A DNA stretch of 36,100 nt from Xenorhabdus vietnamensis (GCF_002127535.1 NZ_MUBJ01000003.1:1-36100), one strand, 5' to 3'. Shown: positions 1 through 9,976, numbered from the stretch's first letter. Notes: generated by a model not told the origin, from the letters alone. A program made the numbers and translations.

Positions 1-147
1 CAGTACTCGCTTTCGAAAATCTAAGCTGTAGCCCATCTCATTTTATGCCTTGTCATCTTAGATTTAGATATTATGTCATATTAATATGATTTAGCTATAG
101 ATCAAAAAGTCAGCAAAAATGAAATAAAAGTCAGACAGCCACAAAGT

Positions 148-2010
148 GTGGGAGAAATATTAAAGAATGTTCCTGGAGTACAAGCAGGTCACCCTAGCGC
201 TATAGGACAACGTTTTAAAATTCGTGGCATGGATGATCAATTCATCAATGTGACCATTGATGGCGCAAGACAAGAAGGATATCACTTCCATCATTCGGGG
301 AACTACGGCATAGATCCTGAAATGTTAAAGCAGATTGATATCAAGGTTGGTAGTAACAGTATTACCTACGATACAGGTGCGATTGCTGGTGCGTTAAAAT
401 TTGAAACAGTCGATGCTGACGATTTATTAGAGCCAGGCCAATTATTCGGCGCCAAAGGAAAATTAAACTACTCAAGCAATGGTGATGAATTCCAACAATC
501 TTTGGCGACCTATGGCAGATTGGGCGCTGTTGATTTATTAGGTTACTTTACCCATCGCAATATGCACGACTCTAAATCTGGCAGAGATAATATAGGGAGA
601 GATTCAATCCCGACAGATGGAAGGTTATTCAACTATTTATTAAAAGCTAAATTTAATCTGACTGATGAGCAATATATTAATGTATCGAAAGAACATTATA
701 AAAATGATGCAGTAACCAATCATAGATTAAATTTTGGTAATGATGTCGGCCCTAAAATAAATAATGGGAATAAAGCGAAGTATGTTATCGATCGCGATAC
801 CCATAATATCACTTACGGGTATGCGCCCGTTGATAACGATCTTATTGATTTAAAAATATCCGCTTATCATACGGAACAAACCTCTACCCATATGAAATCT
901 GTAAGCGGAAATGGGAAAGGGTTCGATAGTATTGTTGAAACTCAAGGTATTAAAGTTCGTAATACCTCTAGTTTTGACACTCAGAAGCTATCCCATGCTT
1001 TAACTTATGGGTATGAATATTTTGATACCAGAATGAGATTCACTGATGTCAAAGAGAATGCTAATAATAAAGAGGTAGAAAAAGGAAATTCATCTTCTGT
1101 TTATTTAGAGGATGATATTCGACTTGCTGATTTCCATGTTATACCTGGTATCAGATGGGATCACTATAAGTACCATACGATTAATGAACAGAATGAGCCT
1201 TTTGAAAGAACTTATTCTCATTTCTCAAAAGCACTCGGATTGAAATACGAGCTTGGGGCGTCCACAACATTATTTGCCAACTATACCGAACTCTTTAGAG
1301 GCCCATCAGGAAAAGAATTGGGTATGGGATTAAGCAACCATAATAATAACCTGACAGCCACTACCGGTTACAACTTAGAAACAGGTTTGGCGGGTTCTTA
1401 TTCTAGTGTTTTTGCTGACAATGACTCGCTGGCTGTATCAGGTAAAGTATTCCAGACGAATTTTAAAAACCTGTCTACAACTTTAGCTAAGAGTGAATTG
1501 AATAATCTCTCAAAAGCCAGACTGGAAGGATTTGAATTAGCGACCGGCTATAAACTGGGTAATTTGTCCTTAAAAACGACTTACGCTAAGGTCGATAACA
1601 AGATTATTCAAGGTAATGAACTTATTAACAAAGCATTTACCAACGGGTTAGAGTTCACGCCATCAATCGGTGATTCTATTTCTGTAGGTGGTAGTTACCT
1701 ATTTGACAAAACTGACGTTGAACTTGGTTGGAATACTCGCTTTGTTCTGTCAAAAAATTCAAAAGGTAAGAAACAAAACGATAAGAAAGAAGACATTATT
1801 GCAGATGTACATAAATCTGGATATGGCGTAAGTAATATGTATATCTCTTGGGCACCAAAATCAGGTGTATTTAAAAATGCAGAACTCCAGTTTGGTATCG
1901 ATAATGTCTTCGACAAACGTTACAACGAACACTCTTACTATTTGAATACTACACGAGGACAAGAAGAGAAAGGCCGCACATATAAAGCGACAATTTCTTA
2001 TAAATTCTGA
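148..2010 (+). CDS. TonB-dependent outer-membrane receptor, N-terminally truncated
   Basis: The protein is a TonB-dependent receptor, a 22-stranded outer-membrane barrel with a plug domain that imports iron complexes or similar ligands using TonB energy. The visible sequence begins inside the plug (SVGEILKNVPGVQAG), continues through plug signatures (RGMDDQFINVTIDGARQEG) and the barrel, and ends in the typical terminal aromatic (SYKF). A FRGPSGKEL segment followed by an NNNLTATTGYNLETGL segment resembles the FRAP/NPNL boxes of haem and haem-protein receptors, but the ligand is not established. The frame is open only from position 85, after a TAA at 82-84, and encodes about 21 residues before the GTG at 148. 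No signal peptide, TonB box or convincing ribosome-binding site is visible. The gene has therefore lost its 5' end and is probably not functional as drawn. Confidence 0.8.
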   Translation: MGEILKNVPGVQAGHPSAIGQRFKIRGMDDQFINVTIDGARQEGYHFHHSGNYGIDPEMLKQIDIKVGSNSITYDTGAIAGALKFETVDADDLLEPGQLFGAKGKLNYSSNGDEFQQSLATYGRLGAVDLLGYFTHRNMHDSKSGRDNIGRDSIPTDGRLFNYLLKAKFNLTDEQYINVSKEHYKNDAVTNHRLNFGNDVGPKINNGNKAKYVIDRDTHNITYGYAPVDNDLIDLKISAYHTEQTSTHMKSVSGNGKGFDSIVETQGIKVRNTSSFDTQKLSHALTYGYEYFDTRMRFTDVKENANNKEVEKGNSSSVYLEDDIRLADFHVIPGIRWDHYKYHTINEQNEPFERTYSHFSKALGLKYELGASTTLFANYTELFRGPSGKELGMGLSNHNNNLTATTGYNLETGLAGSYSSVFADNDSLAVSGKVFQTNFKNLSTTLAKSELNNLSKARLEGFELATGYKLGNLSLKTTYAKVDNKIIQGNELINKAFTNGLEFTPSIGDSISVGGSYLFDKTDVELGWNTRFVLSKNSKGKKQNDKKEDIIADVHKSGYGVSNMYISWAPKSGVFKNAELQFGIDNVFDKRYNEHSYYLNTTRGQEEKGRTYKATISYKF

Positions 2011-2038
2011 TAAAAATGCTTTAAATACCTTTCGTAAC

Positions 2039-2066
2039 AAGTCTGCGGATAAACCGCAGACTTTTC
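2039..2066 (+). terminator. Rho-independent terminator after the TonB receptor
   Basis: A 10-bp perfect stem (AAGTCTGCGG with CCGCAGACTT), a 5-base loop and a T4 run lie 28 bases after the receptor stop. It sits between convergent genes and may also help stop frdD transcription, though the minus-strand tail is less T-rich. Confidence 0.8.
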
Positions 2067-2107
2067 CCAAGATTGTTTGCCGATTATCGCAATTACAGTT
2101 ATTACAA

Positions 2108-2461
2108 TTACAGAGTAAAAACCCCAATCAAGGCAACAACACTCAAAATCGCGGCAGTACCATAAAATACCCACTTACTGGCAGGAACATGAATTTGCAG
2201 ATCGTGCATTCCGTGGTGGATACGGTGCATTCCGCACCACAAAGGCAGGCAGATCATCAGTAGCAAAAAAATACGACCAATAAAACTTTGGCAAAATGTC
2301 AGGATACGCTCATAAGAAAGCGCTTCTGACGCCAAACCGAATGGTATCAGAATGCCCAGCAGCAAAATAATTGCAGGGCCAACAATAGCGCTCCACATCC
2401 CGCCGGCACCGAACAGGCCCCAAAAAATTGGTTCATCGGAACGCTTAGGTACTTGATTCAT
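2108..2461 (-). CDS. frdD: Fumarate reductase membrane anchor subunit FrdD
   Basis: FrdD is one of two small membrane anchors of quinol:fumarate reductase. With FrdC it docks FrdAB to the inner membrane and contributes to the menaquinol site. The 117-residue protein (E. coli: about 119) has three hydrophobic spans and the family start [20 protein letters not shown]. An in-frame start 11 codons upstream exists, but the ATG at 2461 is preceded by AAGGAGG at good spacing and matches the family N-terminus. It is the last gene of frdABCD, 16 bases after frdC. Confidence 0.96.
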   Translation of the reverse strand: MNQVPKRSDEPIFWGLFGAGGMWSAIVGPAIILLLGILIPFGLASEALSYERILTFCQSFIGRIFLLLMICLPLWCGMHRIHHGMHDLQIHVPASKWVFYGTAAILSVVALIGVFTL

Positions 2462-2477
2462 CAGATCCTCCTTGGGG

Positions 2478-2873
2478 TTAGAGAAACAATGCAACGCCGA
2501 GAATCACGACGGTAGCAATAATGGTGGTTGCCCATAGCAGCTTGATAATCGGACCGGGGGGAATTTTCTCATTTTTGACGATGATATTGAGAGCCTTCGG
2601 AGCCAGCTCAAACCATGTTTTTGTATGCAGCAAGGTTGCCAGCAGGGTGATGATATTAATCAACAGCACAGCAGGGTGCTGCAAGAAAGAGACAAATCCC
2701 GCCCAGCTTTCCGGGCCATCTTTCAGGGCAAACACACCGTAAAGCACCAGTAAGCTGAACCAAACAGTAGGGACAGATGTGCCTTCGCGTAGCATATAAA
2801 AGCGATAAACCCCCAGTTTCTGCCACCAATTATCTTCCATGCCACGTACATAAGGTTTGCGTTTTGTCGTCAT
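2478..2873 (-). CDS. frdC: Fumarate reductase membrane anchor subunit FrdC
   Basis: FrdC is the second membrane anchor of fumarate reductase. The 131-residue length equals that of E. coli FrdC. The N-terminus [20 protein letters not shown] is characteristic, and three transmembrane segments follow; the conserved N-terminal glutamate associated with quinol handling is present in MEDNWW. A GGGAGG Shine-Dalgarno lies just before the ATG. It lies between frdB and frdD with short gaps, as in a single operon. Confidence 0.96.
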   Translation of the reverse strand: MTTKRKPYVRGMEDNWWQKLGVYRFYMLREGTSVPTVWFSLLVLYGVFALKDGPESWAGFVSFLQHPAVLLINIITLLATLLHTKTWFELAPKALNIIVKNEKIPPGPIIKLLWATTIIATVVILGVALFL

Positions 2874-2887
2874 TACTCTTCCCTCCC

Positions 2888-3622
2888 TTATTGTGGTTTC
2901 AGTATGGAGATAATGAAATCTTTGGCACTTTCTGCTTTGCTTTGCTGAATGGCCCCCGCTGGATCAACATGCTTCGGGCACACTTCAGAGCAGTAACCAA
3001 CGAAAGTACAAGACCAGACTCCATTGTCACTGTTGATTTGCGGCATACGTTCTTTTTTGCCGTGGTCGCGGTTATCAAGGTTATAGCGGTGTGCCAATGT
3101 GACAGCAGCAGGCCCAATAAACTCAGGATTCAAGCCAAATTGAGGACAGGCGGCGTAGCAAAGGCCACAGTTGATACAACCGGAAAATTGGTGGTATTTT
3201 GCCATCTGGGCTGGCGTCTGCACATTCGGGCCATCGGCCGGTTTGCGATCATTGCCGATAATATAGGGCTTGATGGCTTCCAGACTCTCAATAAAGTGAG
3301 TCATATCCACCACTAAATCCCGCTCGATTGGAAAATTGCCCAGTGCTTCGACTTTCATTCCTTGGGCATAATCACGTAGAAATATCTTACATGCCAGTTT
3401 CGGTACTCGGTTTACCATCATGCCGCAAGAACCACAGATTGCCATGCGGCAAGACCAGCGGTAGGAAAGGTCTGGCGCCAGATTGTCCTTGATGTAACCT
3501 AATGCGTCCAGTAGTGAAGTCTGCTCGTCATAAGGCACTTCATAAGTGACGAAGTGGGGTTCACTGTCAATTTCCGGGTTATAGCGCATGACTTCCATTT
3601 TCAGGTTTTTCATCTCAGCCAT
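2888..3622 (-). CDS. frdB: Fumarate reductase iron-sulfur subunit FrdB
   Basis: FrdB carries electrons from membrane quinol to the flavin of FrdA. The 244-residue protein has the plant-type ferredoxin [2Fe-2S] motif ([15 protein letters not shown]) and two C-terminal cluster motifs ([12 protein letters not shown] and [17 protein letters not shown]) for the [4Fe-4S] and [3Fe-4S] centres. A longer frame adds 16 basic residues upstream, but [11 protein letters not shown] is the family start. The chosen ATG at 3622 overlaps the end of frdA by 8 bases, which suggests translational coupling. Confidence 0.97.
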   Translation of the reverse strand: MAEMKNLKMEVMRYNPEIDSEPHFVTYEVPYDEQTSLLDALGYIKDNLAPDLSYRWSCRMAICGSCGMMVNRVPKLACKIFLRDYAQGMKVEALGNFPIERDLVVDMTHFIESLEAIKPYIIGNDRKPADGPNVQTPAQMAKYHQFSGCINCGLCYAACPQFGLNPEFIGPAAVTLAHRYNLDNRDHGKKERMPQINSDNGVWSCTFVGYCSEVCPKHVDPAGAIQQSKAESAKDFIISILKPQ

Positions 3623-5411
3623 TCGCTTGCTCCTTCTGTTGTTTCTCTTGTGCAGCCGCTTCGCCCCCATATACCCGCTTCGCTGGTTGAGATTTGGTGA
3701 TCTTCACGTCACTGTATTCCAGTTGTGGGGCACCTTCAGAATTATAGAAGGCCAGCGTATGCTTCAAGAAATTCTCATCGTCACGTTCGGTACAACCCTC
3801 ATCAAGACGCTGATGGGCACCACGTGACTCTTTGCGGTTAATCGCAGAGTGCGCCATACATTCAGCGACATCCAAACCAAAGCCTAATTCAATGGTGTAA
3901 AGCAGATCAGTATTGAATACGCTGGAATGGTCGCTGATTCCGATGTGCTTGAAACGCTCTTTCAATTCGGCAATTTTGTCGGTGGTTTTCTGCATCAATT
4001 CTGATGTACGGTAAATACCGCAGCCTTCTTCCATTGAAGTTCCCAGTTCATCACGAATTTTCGCCCAGCTTTCACCACCTTTCTGGTTCAGCAGCTGATT
4101 GAGTTTATCTTCGACATCACGGGCTTGGGCATCCAGTGCGTTATTATTGGCGGGTTTCACTTCCTTAATCTGTTTGACCGCTTCTTCACCAGCCAGACGA
4201 CCAAACACAACCAGCTCAGCCAGAGAGTTAGAACCGAGGCGGTTTGCACCATGCAGGCCGATAGAAGAACATTCCCCAATCGCAAACAGCCCTTTGATGC
4301 GGGTCTCACATTGCTGATTAGTTTCGATGCCGCCCATGGTGTAATGTGCAGTTGGGCGAACAGGAATTGGCTCTTTGACCGGATCAACACCGACATAGGC
4401 TTTTGCCAGCTCACAGATAAACGGCAGACGTTCGAGCAATTTTTTCTCACCCAAATGGCGTAAATCCAGATGTACCACATCACCGCGCGGAGTTGCGATA
4501 GTGCGTCCTGCACGCCATTCATGCCAGAATGCTTGAGACACTTTGTCGCGCGGACCTAATTCCATATATTTGTTTTCAGGATGTCCGAGAGGCGTTTCTG
4601 GCCCCAACCCATAATCCTGTAGATAACGATAGCCATCCTTGTTCACCAGAATCCCGCCTTCACCGCGGCAGCCTTCAGTCATCAAAATGCCGGAACCGGG
4701 CAGGCCTGTCGGGTGATACTGCACAAATTCCATATCGCGCAATGGGACTCCGTGACGGAATGCGATTCCCATGCCATCACCAGTGACAATGCCGCCATTG
4801 GTATTGTAACGGTATACGCGACCGGCTCCGCCTGTTGCCATAATGATTACATTGGCGCGGATCTGAACTTTCGTTCCTTCCATCATATTCAGCGCCACCA
4901 ATCCACGTGCTTCTCCTTCATCTACCAAAATATCGAGGACAAAATGCTCATCAAAGCGCTGGATTTGCGGGTACTTGAGGGATGTTTGAAATAGCGTATG
5001 GAGCATATGAAAGCCGGTTTTATCGGCGGCAAACCACGTGCGTTCAATTTTCATACCGCCAAAACGACGTACATTCACAGAACCATCTTCTTTGCGGCTC
5101 CATGGACAGCCCCATTGTTCCAGTTGGATCATTTCCGTCGGGCAATGTTTGACGAAATACTCAACCACATCTTGTTCGCACAGCCAGTCACCACCGGATA
5201 CCGTGTCATTGAAGTGAAAGTCATAGGAATCGTGCGATTGAGTGACTGCGGCTGATCCACCTTCTGCGGCTACAGTATGGCTACGCATAGGATAAACTTT
5301 TGAGAGCAAGGCGATTTTAAGTTGAGGATTGGCTTCCGCAGCAGCGATGGCAGCTCGTAGCCCTGCTCCACCAGCTCCGATAATCGCGAGGTCGACATTG
5401 AAGGTTTGCAC
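3615..5411 (-). CDS. frdA: Fumarate reductase flavoprotein subunit FrdA
   Basis: FrdA is the catalytic subunit that reduces fumarate to succinate at a covalently bound FAD during anaerobic respiration, on the cytoplasmic face of the inner membrane. At 598 residues it is full length. The dinucleotide-binding motif [12 protein letters not shown] is at the N-terminus, and [14 protein letters not shown] contains the histidine that bonds FAD. Substrate and active-site blocks ([39 protein letters not shown]) are intact. The start codon is GTG, preceded by GGAG; E. coli frdA also starts with GTG. It is the first gene of frdABCD. I saw no convincing FNR site in the upstream 230 bases, although FNR control is expected for the family. 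Confidence 0.98.
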   Translation of the reverse strand: MQTFNVDLAIIGAGGAGLRAAIAAAEANPQLKIALLSKVYPMRSHTVAAEGGSAAVTQSHDSYDFHFNDTVSGGDWLCEQDVVEYFVKHCPTEMIQLEQWGCPWSRKEDGSVNVRRFGGMKIERTWFAADKTGFHMLHTLFQTSLKYPQIQRFDEHFVLDILVDEGEARGLVALNMMEGTKVQIRANVIIMATGGAGRVYRYNTNGGIVTGDGMGIAFRHGVPLRDMEFVQYHPTGLPGSGILMTEGCRGEGGILVNKDGYRYLQDYGLGPETPLGHPENKYMELGPRDKVSQAFWHEWRAGRTIATPRGDVVHLDLRHLGEKKLLERLPFICELAKAYVGVDPVKEPIPVRPTAHYTMGGIETNQQCETRIKGLFAIGECSSIGLHGANRLGSNSLAELVVFGRLAGEEAVKQIKEVKPANNNALDAQARDVEDKLNQLLNQKGGESWAKIRDELGTSMEEGCGIYRTSELMQKTTDKIAELKERFKHIGISDHSSVFNTDLLYTIELGFGLDVAECMAHSAINRKESRGAHQRLDEGCTERDDENFLKHTLAFYNSEGAPQLEYSDVKITKSQPAKRVYGGEAAAQEKQQKEQANG

Positions 5412-6390
5412 TGCTCTTCTCCATTGTTCAAGTGTGGGTTCAAACGAAATAACTCAAAAAAACAGTTACAGGAACAGTTGTGCGTTATCACTCATCAGTT
5501 TCTTTATCTTTGCCATATCGAAGTGATGTTTCTTATTATTTATCATGGTGTTATTCATAGTGACGTTTTGGATTGCTTTCTATACTTTAACAATAGAAGT
5601 TCACTATCTGTTACTTTTTGTATGGTTTAATTATAGCGAATAGTATCGGGGATAATTTTGATGTGAATGCGTATTTTGTGGGATTTTCTCTGTAAAACAT
5701 GATCTGAGACATGTTTTTACTGATTAGCATGATGTATGCCATGGTGAAAAAATAATTTATTAATAAAAGTAAGATATAAACACATTGTTGTGATTAATAA
5801 ACGGTTTTTTTGGAAAAATAACCAGTTTAAATGTAATTTAAATGAAAAATATTTATTAAATGAATTAGTTAATGATTTTATGAGATTTTATTATATATCT
5901 AAATCAAGTTTTATATATGAGATTTTTTAATAAAATTATGAATCAAAATAAAATGTTTTTTATTTTATTAATGTAATTATGTAGTTTAGTCATTAAACAT
6001 GGGTTTTGAATATTTTTGACATATACAAGATCATAAACTAACGTATATATACTTTGCTTGTGATTTGTTTTACCGTGATTGCAATTTATTTTACCGATGT
6101 GTTGAGTGTTAAATAAATATTGTGTTTTTATTACCAGCTTCGGTTGGAGATATAATAATTTTCTTAAATAATAGCAAGAAAATTCTTGTGTAATCAGAGA
6201 ATAATATTTTATATGTACTCTACATGAGGAATGACCACCCACTGTAGTAGGTGAAATTTATTTTCACTTAATTGATGTTTATATCATCAATGGTATTTTT
6301 ATTATAAATAGTGTTTTTATTATCAATTGAGAGTTAAATGTCTGCTGGATTTTATTTTTTATATAAATAATTATTTTAAGGAATAATCAT
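5412..6390. other. AT-rich non-coding stretch between frdA and the Cip-like pair
   Basis: About 980 bases, very AT-rich. The first 230 bases must hold the frd promoter. The rest has no ORF with a credible start, ribosome-binding site or family signature; a 99-codon minus-strand frame at 5943-6242 looks like chance in low-complexity sequence. In E. coli frdA and epmA are divergent neighbours only a few hundred bases apart, so this is accessory DNA in an otherwise conserved junction. Confidence 0.6.
6327..6355 (+). promoter_or_regulatory. Candidate promoter of the Cip-like pair
   Basis: TTGAGA and TTTTAT boxes are separated by 17 bases and end about 35 bases before the first small gene. The -10 box matches 4 of 6 consensus positions, and in DNA this AT-rich such matches are common, so this is tentative. 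Confidence 0.3.
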
Positions 6391-6711
6391 ATGAATATCA
6401 AAGAGAAATCAGCTTTAGCAAATACATCAAAAAGTGATGTATATTACAACGTGAAAATTCTTAGGTTGCAGATTTTCAGTCGGGAAGATAGAAGTAGTGG
6501 TGTTAAAGTGACAGTGCATCATGAAGATTATAATTATCTTTTTTATGAACTAGCACATCCTGATCAGGAAATAGGCGGAATTGCAACATACGCAGGGTTA
6601 CTGGAATCTTTACTCAAAGGGCATAAAGTAAAAATAAAAGCTACTGGATATCATGGTGATCAAGTCGTTGGTTACATTTCAGGTATTGTAGTTGATAAAA
6701 ATAATTTTTGA
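6391..6711 (+). CDS. Small Cip-like inclusion-body protein (paralogue 1)
   Basis: A 106-residue protein of uncertain function. It has no signal peptide and no membrane span. From about residue 17 it alternates short beta-like strands with the landmarks YYNVKILRL, VKVTVHHED, IGGIATYAGLLESLL, KVKIKATGY and YISGIVVD. Against my memory of Photorhabdus CipA, a small crystalline-inclusion protein of about the same size, the same order of motifs can be laid down (V.VTV..HD, AIY..L.EAL, VKI...G, YI). That comparison is from memory and unverified. The alternating pattern would also fit a small OB-fold of the AB5-toxin B-subunit kind. The start has AAGGA eight bases upstream. The downstream gene is a clear paralogue with a near-identical leader. 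Confidence 0.6.
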   Translation: MNIKEKSALANTSKSDVYYNVKILRLQIFSREDRSSGVKVTVHHEDYNYLFYELAHPDQEIGGIATYAGLLESLLKGHKVKIKATGYHGDQVVGYISGIVVDKNNF

Positions 6712-6768
6712 CTAATTCACTTCTAAAAAAATCATTATTAAATAAAAATTAGTTAAAGGAGTAATCAT

Positions 6769-7116
6769 ATGAGCAGCAATGATAAATCAGTATCAGATAA
6801 AGTACGACAAGACAATGATACAACTATTTATAACGCAAAAATTACTGGGTTGGAGACTGATGTTGTATCTAGTAATGTTGAAGTAAAATTTATGGACTCA
6901 CACGGACAGCATTATGAAAAATTTTATCTCGCATATCCTGAAAAGCAGATAGGTGGAGGAGGAATATATATCACATTACTATTAGCTTTAGATAATTCAT
7001 TTCCTGTATCATTAGAACTCACCAAATATCTTTCACCTGAAGGAATTCGTTATATTTCAGGTGCTATGCTTGAAACTTCGGATGCACCACCTGATCCGCA
7101 TCCTGCTTGGGGTTAA
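6769..7116 (+). CDS. Small Cip-like inclusion-body protein (paralogue 2)
   Basis: A 115-residue paralogue of the preceding gene, sharing YNxKIxxL, the strand V-V-K near residue 40, FYLAYPEKQIGGGG versus YELAHPDQEIGG, a Y..LL.AL helix-like segment and a terminal YISG. It differs by a proline-rich tail (DAPPDPHPAWG). AAAGGAG lies seven bases before the ATG, and both genes share the leader TAATCATATGA, pointing to tandem duplication. It lies 57 bases after paralogue 1 and is probably co-transcribed. Crystalline-inclusion function is a hypothesis from size, pairing and motif order; a two-component small lectin or toxin subunit cannot be excluded. Confidence 0.6.
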   Translation: MSSNDKSVSDKVRQDNDTTIYNAKITGLETDVVSSNVEVKFMDSHGQHYEKFYLAYPEKQIGGGGIYITLLLALDNSFPVSLELTKYLSPEGIRYISGAMLETSDAPPDPHPAWG

Positions 7117-7118
7117 GG

Positions 7119-7283
7119 TTAAAACCATTTTTCCACTTTCCATTGTTTTTGGATCCAAATAGAATATTCTGGCATTTGGACATGGATGTCCATCTTATTC
7201 CACAGAACCACAACAAGAATTAAAAATTCTTTTATAGAAATCAAATTAATCTGATTTTTTGATTTTCTTGCTGATGCTTTCAT
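7119..7283 (-). CDS. Possible small ORF convergent to the Cip-like pair
   Basis: A 54-codon frame from an internal ATG (an upstream TTG at 7310 would give 63 codons) with a hydrophobic patch (FLILVVVLW) and an aromatic tail ending KWF. There is no good ribosome-binding site and I recognise no family. It ends 2 bases from the stop of the preceding small gene. It could be a gene fragment or chance; a weak AT-only hairpin at 7215-7231 lies inside it. The remaining bases to epmA (7284-7505) show nothing beyond the epmA leader. Confidence 0.2.
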   Translation of the reverse strand: MKASARKSKNQINLISIKEFLILVVVLWNKMDIHVQMPEYSIWIQKQWKVEKWF

Positions 7284-7505
7284 TGTTATGTTGCCATTTA
7301 TCTCCGACAAAATTAGATAAAATGTTTACCAAAACTTTATTTTTATGTCTTATTATTTTTCATAAATATTTCATACATAGATGAGGAGATTCCAGTCGCT
7401 TGTATTGCAGAGAATAGTCGTTCACCAATATAATATTGAAAATTTGTCTGGCAGGCTTGATGCAGGTAAACTGCGCGTTTTGTTTTATTTTGGAGTCATA
7501 GCAAC

Positions 7506-8483
7506 ATGAACGAGGTCGCGAATTGGCAGCCAAGTGCCCCTATCGCCAATTTATTGAAAAGGGCGGAGATTCTAATAGAAATACGGCGCTTTTTCGCAGA
7601 ACGTGGGGTGTTGGAAGTTGAAACGCCTGCCATGAGTCAAGCAACTGTCACCGACGTTCATCTGGTACCTTTCCAGACGCAGTACGTTGGGCCGGGAGCG
7701 GCAGATGGCTTGACTCTGTACCTGATGACTAGCCCTGAATACCACATGAAGCGTTTGCTGGCAGCCGGAAGTGGTTCCATTTATCAGATAGGGAAAAGTT
7801 TCCGTAATGAGGAAGCTGGTCGTCATCATAATCCAGAGTTTACCATGCTGGAATGGTATCGACCGCACTACGACATGTATCGCTTAATGAATGAAGTGGA
7901 TGATCTGTTACAACAGATCCTGGATTGTGAAAGTGCTGAATCACTTTCTTACCAACAGGCTTTCATGCGCTATCTGGATGTTGATCCGCTTACTGCAAGC
8001 AAAGAAAAATTGCGTGAAGTGGCGGCGAAACTCGATCTCAGTAATATAGCTGATCAGGAAGAAGATCGGGATACTTTATTGCAACTGCTTTTCGTCATGG
8101 GCGTAGAAACTCATATCGGCATTGAAAAACCGACATTTATCTATCATTTTCCGACTTCTCAAGCTGCATTGGCAGAAATCAGTAAGGAAGATCACCGAGT
8201 TGCGGAGCGTTTTGAAGTTTATTTCAAGGGCATGGAGCTGGCGAATGGTTTTCGTGAACTGACGGACAGCGATGAACAGCGTCTTCGTTTTGAACAAGAT
8301 AACCGTAAACGGGAAGCGATGGGGCTGCCTGTTCAGCCTATTGATGAATACCTGCTTGCTGCTCTTGCTCATGGTATGCCTGAATGCGCTGGCGTGGCAT
8401 TGGGGGTGGATCGTCTGATTATGCTGGCATTGGGTGCTGATCGGATTAGTGAAGTTATTTCTTTTCCTGTGGGGATTTCGTGA
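7506..8483 (+). CDS. epmA: EF-P-(R)-beta-lysine ligase EpmA
   Basis: EpmA (PoxA/GenX/YjeA) is a truncated class II lysyl-tRNA synthetase paralogue that attaches (R)-beta-lysine to a conserved lysine of elongation factor P, which relieves ribosome stalling at polyproline. At 325 residues it has exactly the E. coli length. Class II motif 2 ([20 protein letters not shown]) and motif 3 ([15 protein letters not shown]) are intact, and the N-terminal anticodon-binding domain of LysRS is absent, as expected. GGAG lies 10 bases before the ATG. It is divergent from frdA, as in E. coli, with the small-gene islet between them, and is followed by its own terminator. Confidence 0.97.
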   Translation: MNEVANWQPSAPIANLLKRAEILIEIRRFFAERGVLEVETPAMSQATVTDVHLVPFQTQYVGPGAADGLTLYLMTSPEYHMKRLLAAGSGSIYQIGKSFRNEEAGRHHNPEFTMLEWYRPHYDMYRLMNEVDDLLQQILDCESAESLSYQQAFMRYLDVDPLTASKEKLREVAAKLDLSNIADQEEDRDTLLQLLFVMGVETHIGIEKPTFIYHFPTSQAALAEISKEDHRVAERFEVYFKGMELANGFRELTDSDEQRLRFEQDNRKREAMGLPVQPIDEYLLAALAHGMPECAGVALGVDRLIMLALGADRISEVISFPVGIS

Positions 8484-8526
8484 CAACATTATTTGTGTCA
8501 TATATCCAGCTACGTTAGTCTCGATT

Positions 8527-8556
8527 GGGGCAGTCCAAGACTGCCCCTTTGTTTTT
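8527..8556 (+). terminator. Rho-independent terminator of epmA
   Basis: A perfect 9-bp GC-rich stem (GGGGCAGTC with GACTGCCCC), a CAA loop and a TTTGTTTTT tail, 44 bases after the epmA stop and between convergent epmA and glpQ. Confidence 0.9.
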
Positions 8557-8588
8557 ACATTATTTGGCTTTTACATTATCTGCATTAA

Positions 8589-9674
8589 TTATTTATGTTC
8601 GTGATGTTTTTTCAGAAACTTCACTGCCAAATCAGGGAAATCTGTGAATGCGCCATCGACATTAGCTTTGTTGAAAATAATATCGAATAATTGGTCACCG
8701 CTGGTGGCATATTTCGGTAATTGATCGACACGGATGGTGTACGGGTGTACCACCAAATGGCTGGCGTGAGCCTCTTTCACCATGCTGGTCAACTTAATGT
8801 TGTTTGGCTTAGAGTCATTGCTGATAAGCATATGATAATCAGGGCCAATCCCATCAGCATATTTTGCCACTTCTTTCATTGCATCAGGTTTAAACATCCA
8901 GTCATAGCTATAATTTTGCCATGTACCATCTGGTTTTTGTTCATAAGTTTCCTTCCAGTCGGTATAAGCAATAAGCTGAACCAGTTTCAGATCCATTCCC
9001 AGTTTTGGTTCTAGCTCATTTTTGATGCGTTTGAGTTCATTGGCATCAAAGCATTGCAGGTAAACTTTATCGCTCTTTTTGGTGTAGCCATATTGTTTCA
9101 GGACTTCCAGCACCTTACTTGTGATATCTTTGCCTTCCTGACGATGGAACCACGGTGCTTTGATTTCAGGATAGATACCAATGTTTTTACCCGTAGATTT
9201 ATTCAGACCCTGAATAAATTCAAGTTCTTCCTGAAAGGTGTGAATGTGGAAATCTGATTTTCCCATCGGGAAACGCCCAGGATAGCTTTGGATTTTTTTA
9301 CCATCCTTGATATCAAAACCTTCAGTAAATTTCAGTGATTTAATTTCTGGCAGGGTAAAGTCGATGGCATAATAGCGACCGTCAGTACGGGCGCGGTTTG
9401 GAAAACGTTCTGCGACATCCGTTACGCGATCAAGATAATGATCGTGTAATACAATGAGCTGGTCATCTTTAGTCATTACCAGATCTTGCTCGAGATAATC
9501 AGCACCTTGTGCATAGGCCATTGCTTTGGCGGGTAATGTATGTTCAGGCAAGTAACCGCTGGCGCCACGATGGGCGATAACTATCTTATCGTTATCAGCA
9601 GTAGCATACGCAATGCCTGACATTGATGATGCTAACAGAATACCTGCCATGATTGCCTTGTTGGGGGTCTGCAT
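8589..9674 (-). CDS. glpQ: Periplasmic glycerophosphodiester phosphodiesterase GlpQ
   Basis: GlpQ hydrolyses glycerophosphodiesters from phospholipid breakdown to glycerol-3-phosphate plus an alcohol in the periplasm; GlpT then imports the product. The protein has 361 residues (E. coli: 358). An N-terminal hydrophobic signal peptide ends near AYATADND, followed by the catalytic motif IVIAHRGASGYLPEHT, the metal-binding LEQDLVMTKDD and LHDHYLDRVTD. GGAG lies seven bases before the ATG. In E. coli glpTQ is a tight operon; here glpQ lies about 600 bases downstream of glpT and probably needs its own promoter. Confidence 0.97.
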   Translation of the reverse strand: MQTPNKAIMAGILLASSMSGIAYATADNDKIVIAHRGASGYLPEHTLPAKAMAYAQGADYLEQDLVMTKDDQLIVLHDHYLDRVTDVAERFPNRARTDGRYYAIDFTLPEIKSLKFTEGFDIKDGKKIQSYPGRFPMGKSDFHIHTFQEELEFIQGLNKSTGKNIGIYPEIKAPWFHRQEGKDITSKVLEVLKQYGYTKKSDKVYLQCFDANELKRIKNELEPKLGMDLKLVQLIAYTDWKETYEQKPDGTWQNYSYDWMFKPDAMKEVAKYADGIGPDYHMLISNDSKPNNIKLTSMVKEAHASHLVVHPYTIRVDQLPKYATSGDQLFDIIFNKANVDGAFTDFPDLAVKFLKKHHEHK

Positions 9675-9838
9675 TGGGATTCTCCATATATTCTAATAAA
9701 AATCTTAAACAAGAAATTATACTACTTATCGTTTCACTGATTTTTTGCCATCAGCCAGAAGAATAGGGTGATTATTCAGATTGCTTTTTATATAAAATAA
9801 TAACGTAATACAATCATGAATATTGATTTTACCAGCAG

Positions 9839-9860
9839 TATGTCACAGTTTTATGACATA
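9839..9860. promoter_or_regulatory. Inverted repeat upstream of glpQ, possible operator
   Basis: TATGTCA and TGACATA are separated by 8 bases, 165-186 bases upstream of the glpQ start. It does not match the CRP half-site TGTGA well and I cannot assign a regulator. It could also form a small hairpin. Confidence 0.35.
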
Positions 9861-9976
9861 AAAATTTTTCTTTAGATTCTGTTTATGATTAGCCTGATCC
9901 TATCTGTTATTAAATGAACAAAATTATAAGATAGAATCGCTTTTTTTATATTTAAATAATAGTCAAATAGTCACTA

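Noticed and set aside
2777..3316. 179-residue plus-strand ORF over frdC/frdB
   Set aside because: Antisense to strongly conserved Fe-S coding sequence; no family or ribosome-binding site.
5412..5700. FNR site upstream of frdA
   Set aside because: The nearest sequence (TTCGATATGGCAAA on the minus strand) matches only one half of TTGAT-N4-ATCAA and is poorly placed; not claimed.
5943..6242. 99-residue minus-strand ORF in the AT-rich frd-epmA gap
   Set aside because: Low-complexity composition, no credible start, no recognised motif.
8076..8501. 141-residue minus-strand ORF within epmA
   Set aside because: Antisense shadow of a conserved class II synthetase domain.
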